64,000 bases of DNA from an uncultured Odoribacter sp. Its GTDB lineage: Bacteria; Bacteroidota; Bacteroidia; Bacteroidales; Marinifilaceae. The notes beneath the pieces are model-generated. The model was not told where the DNA came from. It ran no database searches and saw nothing but the letters and a program-made list of their open reading frames with translations. Positions 63,319 to 64,000 of this stretch are shown one piece after another. The stretch covers positions 3,653 through 67,652 of the forward strand of contig UQTM01000008.1 in the NCBI GenBank assembly GCA_900544025.1. The letters are read 5' to 3'. Positions within the stretch are counted from its first letter, which is position 1, and every line of letters starts with the position of its first letter. The position numbers and the translations under genes are program-made.

Positions 63319-63330
63319 TGGTGCCACCAG
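63319..63330 (-). other. Remnant of a tRNA 3' end (possibly tRNA-Phe), likely attachment site
   Basis: On the minus strand CTGGTGGCACCA matches the end of a T-arm plus acceptor stem plus CCA of a tRNA beginning GGTGCC, which I recall for Bacteroidetes tRNA-Phe. It is followed by a terminator six bases later. Upstream of it the rest of a tRNA is absent. Such a stub is what remains at the far end of an element that integrated into a tRNA 3' end. Confidence 0.45.
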
Positions 63331-63395
63331 AAAGAGAATCTTAATCGTATATCTACTGATAGTCAATCTTTTATGTTTTCTTAAATTTGGAATCC

Positions 63396-63416
63396 CACAC
63401 GATTTAGCACACGATT
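63396..63416. repeat. Direct repeat CACACGATT x2, 12-bp period
   Basis: CACACGATT at 63396-63404 and 63408-63416, separated by TAG, about 70 bases inside the proposed element end; a plausible recombinase-binding pair. Confidence 0.5.
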
Positions 63417-63625
63417 ATTTTTCATCGTTCTGCTCGCTATTAGCATGATTTCTTTTACAAAGTTACAAAAGAATATTAAATCAATCCATCATTTGCCTAA
63501 AACTTAAAGCAATAAATCTTTTTTATTTCTCTTATGCAGCAAAAATAGTGCATTATGGAAACAAAATGAAGTATTAGATTGAATTGAGGGCATTCCCGTT
63601 TTATCGGCAAGACGAAAATATGTTG

Positions 63626-63651
63626 TTTTTGTTTTGTCGACAAAACAAAAA
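63626..63651. repeat. Perfect 26-bp palindrome
   Basis: A 13-bp half-site (TTTTTGTTTTGTC) is followed by its exact complement with no spacer, centred on GTCGAC, 62 bases beyond the stop codon of the gene to its right. It could be a dimeric protein-binding site or a hairpin ending that gene; a closing T-run is lacking. Confidence 0.55.
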
Positions 63652-63713
63652 TGAGAAAACACCCTTTTTTGTTACCGCCGCAACTGTTACGACGATAACA
63701 GAAAGAAATACGC

Positions 63714-64000
63714 CTATAACATCTTATTTTTCAACTGTTTACCTAATATTGTTAGACGATATTTTTGTAAACGGCTATTCGGTTTATCAGGCTTTGTCAT
63801 TTCTATGATGCCTTGCTCTAATGCAGGTTTTAAATATTTTGCTCGAAAATTCTCTCTATCTGATAAATTCAGTTTCTCTTGTATTTCCAAACGATTCATT
63901 TCCTTGTCCAATACATTAATAAGGGTTTTAACTTGCTGGGTAACTTGCTGGGTAACTTGCTGGGTAACTTGCTGGGTAACTTGCTGGGTAACTTGCTGGG
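63714..64000 (-). CDS. C-terminal part of a probable AlbA_2/COG2865-type regulator
   Basis: The frame enters from the right edge and ends at 63714-63716, giving about 95 residues. It starts with six tandem Thr-Gln-Gln-Val units, followed by KTLINVLDKEMNRLEIQEKL and a winged-helix domain (DRENFRAKYLKPALEQGIIE… KYRLTILGKQLKNK). Bacteroidetes proteins with an N-terminal AlbA_2 (Schlafen-like) and ATPase-like domain often have a TPQV-type repeat linker and such a C-terminal winged helix. The N-terminal domains are outside the window, so this is inference. Confidence 0.6.
   Translation of the reverse strand, partial: QQVTQQVTQQVTQQVTQQVTQQVKTLINVLDKEMNRLEIQEKLNLSDRENFRAKYLKPALEQGIIEMTKPDKPNSRLQKYRLTILGKQLKNKML
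63930..64000. repeat. 12-bp tandem repeat, six copies
   Basis: AACTTGCTGGGT repeats without change from 63930 to the window edge (the sixth copy is cut by one base). It lies in frame in the gene above and encodes Thr-Gln-Gln-Val units. Because the unit is a multiple of three, copy changes alter linker length but not frame. Confidence 0.9.

Larger units (their letters stand above)
63319..64000. mobile_element. Left end of a second putative integrated element
   Basis: From the tRNA stub rightward the sequence turns AT-rich, carries a 9-bp direct repeat (63396-63416) and a 26-bp palindrome (63626-63651), and enters a gene tail of a type common on Bacteroidetes mobile elements. The rest of the element, its integrase and the restored tRNA would lie beyond the window. 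Confidence 0.4.

Noticed and set aside
63930..64000. Tandem 12-bp repeats as a possible CRISPR array
   Set aside because: No spacers; the repeats are contiguous and in frame inside a gene.

Overview
The window looks like a chromosome segment from a gut Bacteroidales bacterium. I lean towards the Odoribacter/Butyricimonas group, but that is inference from gene content, not a proven placement. Supporting signs are Bacteroidetes-type promoters (TTTG, 19-21 bp, TAnnTTTG), very weak ribosome binding sites, the ftsX-DUF3098-uppP-truB-queA and bamD-rpoZ-coaBC clusters, a frdCAB fumarate reductase, DUF4270 and DUF4369/TlpA proteins, a pyrophosphate-type phosphofructokinase and many secreted glycan- and mucin-directed lipoproteins. 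Two mobile elements flank a largely ordinary chromosomal core.

Layout. 1-6.9 kb: the right end of an AT-rich integrative element (tyrosine integrase, helicase-like protein with a degenerate P-loop, unknown proteins), abutting a tRNA-Gly/tRNA-Leu pair. 7.4-11.3 kb: cell division, envelope and tRNA-modification genes. 11.4-14.0 kb: an M48 lipoprotein protease and a DUF4091 protein. 14.1-16.7 kb: an AT-rich cassette of a thioredoxin-like lipoprotein, a 6-bladed propeller lipoprotein and a small NVEALA-type peptide gene interrupted by a one-base frameshift. 16.8-22.3 kb: an alpha-oxoamine synthase (sphingo- or sulfonolipid), bamD, rpoZ, coaBC and pyrBI. 22.5-28.6 kb: an M60 mucin-type peptidase, manA, a lipoprotein and an alpha/beta hydrolase. 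28.8-32.3 kb: frdCAB. 32.5-39.4 kb: a GH3/serine-hydrolase fusion, a TlpA-like lipoprotein, an outer-membrane barrel and a DUF4270 lipoprotein. 39.7-49.5 kb: Kelch and TPR proteins, a TrpB2-type tryptophan synthase, an HTH protein, PPi-phosphofructokinase, a glycosyltransferase, an ECF sigma factor and a small cell-surface-type protein. 49.6-62.9 kb: an OmpH/Skp protein, a glycosyltransferase, a START/oxidoreductase/GH97 operon, an S4 protein, a FadL porin, a GH95 fucosidase, an aldo/keto reductase, a HAD phosphatase and a MATE transporter. 63.3-64.0 kb: the end of a second element, marked by an apparent tRNA 3'-end remnant plus terminator and a gene tail carrying a 12-bp repeat.

The most striking regulatory finding is upstream of the TrpB2 gene. 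An 18-codon leader peptide with Trp codons at positions 11 and 13 is followed by a 12-nt segment that contains its stop codons. That segment is perfectly complementary to the loop of an 11-bp intrinsic terminator. This is the complete layout of a ribosome-mediated tryptophan attenuator. A second candidate attenuator precedes pyrBI: a structured leader with a strong terminator, overlapped by a 45-codon reading frame, resembling the enterobacterial UTP-sensing pyrBI leader.
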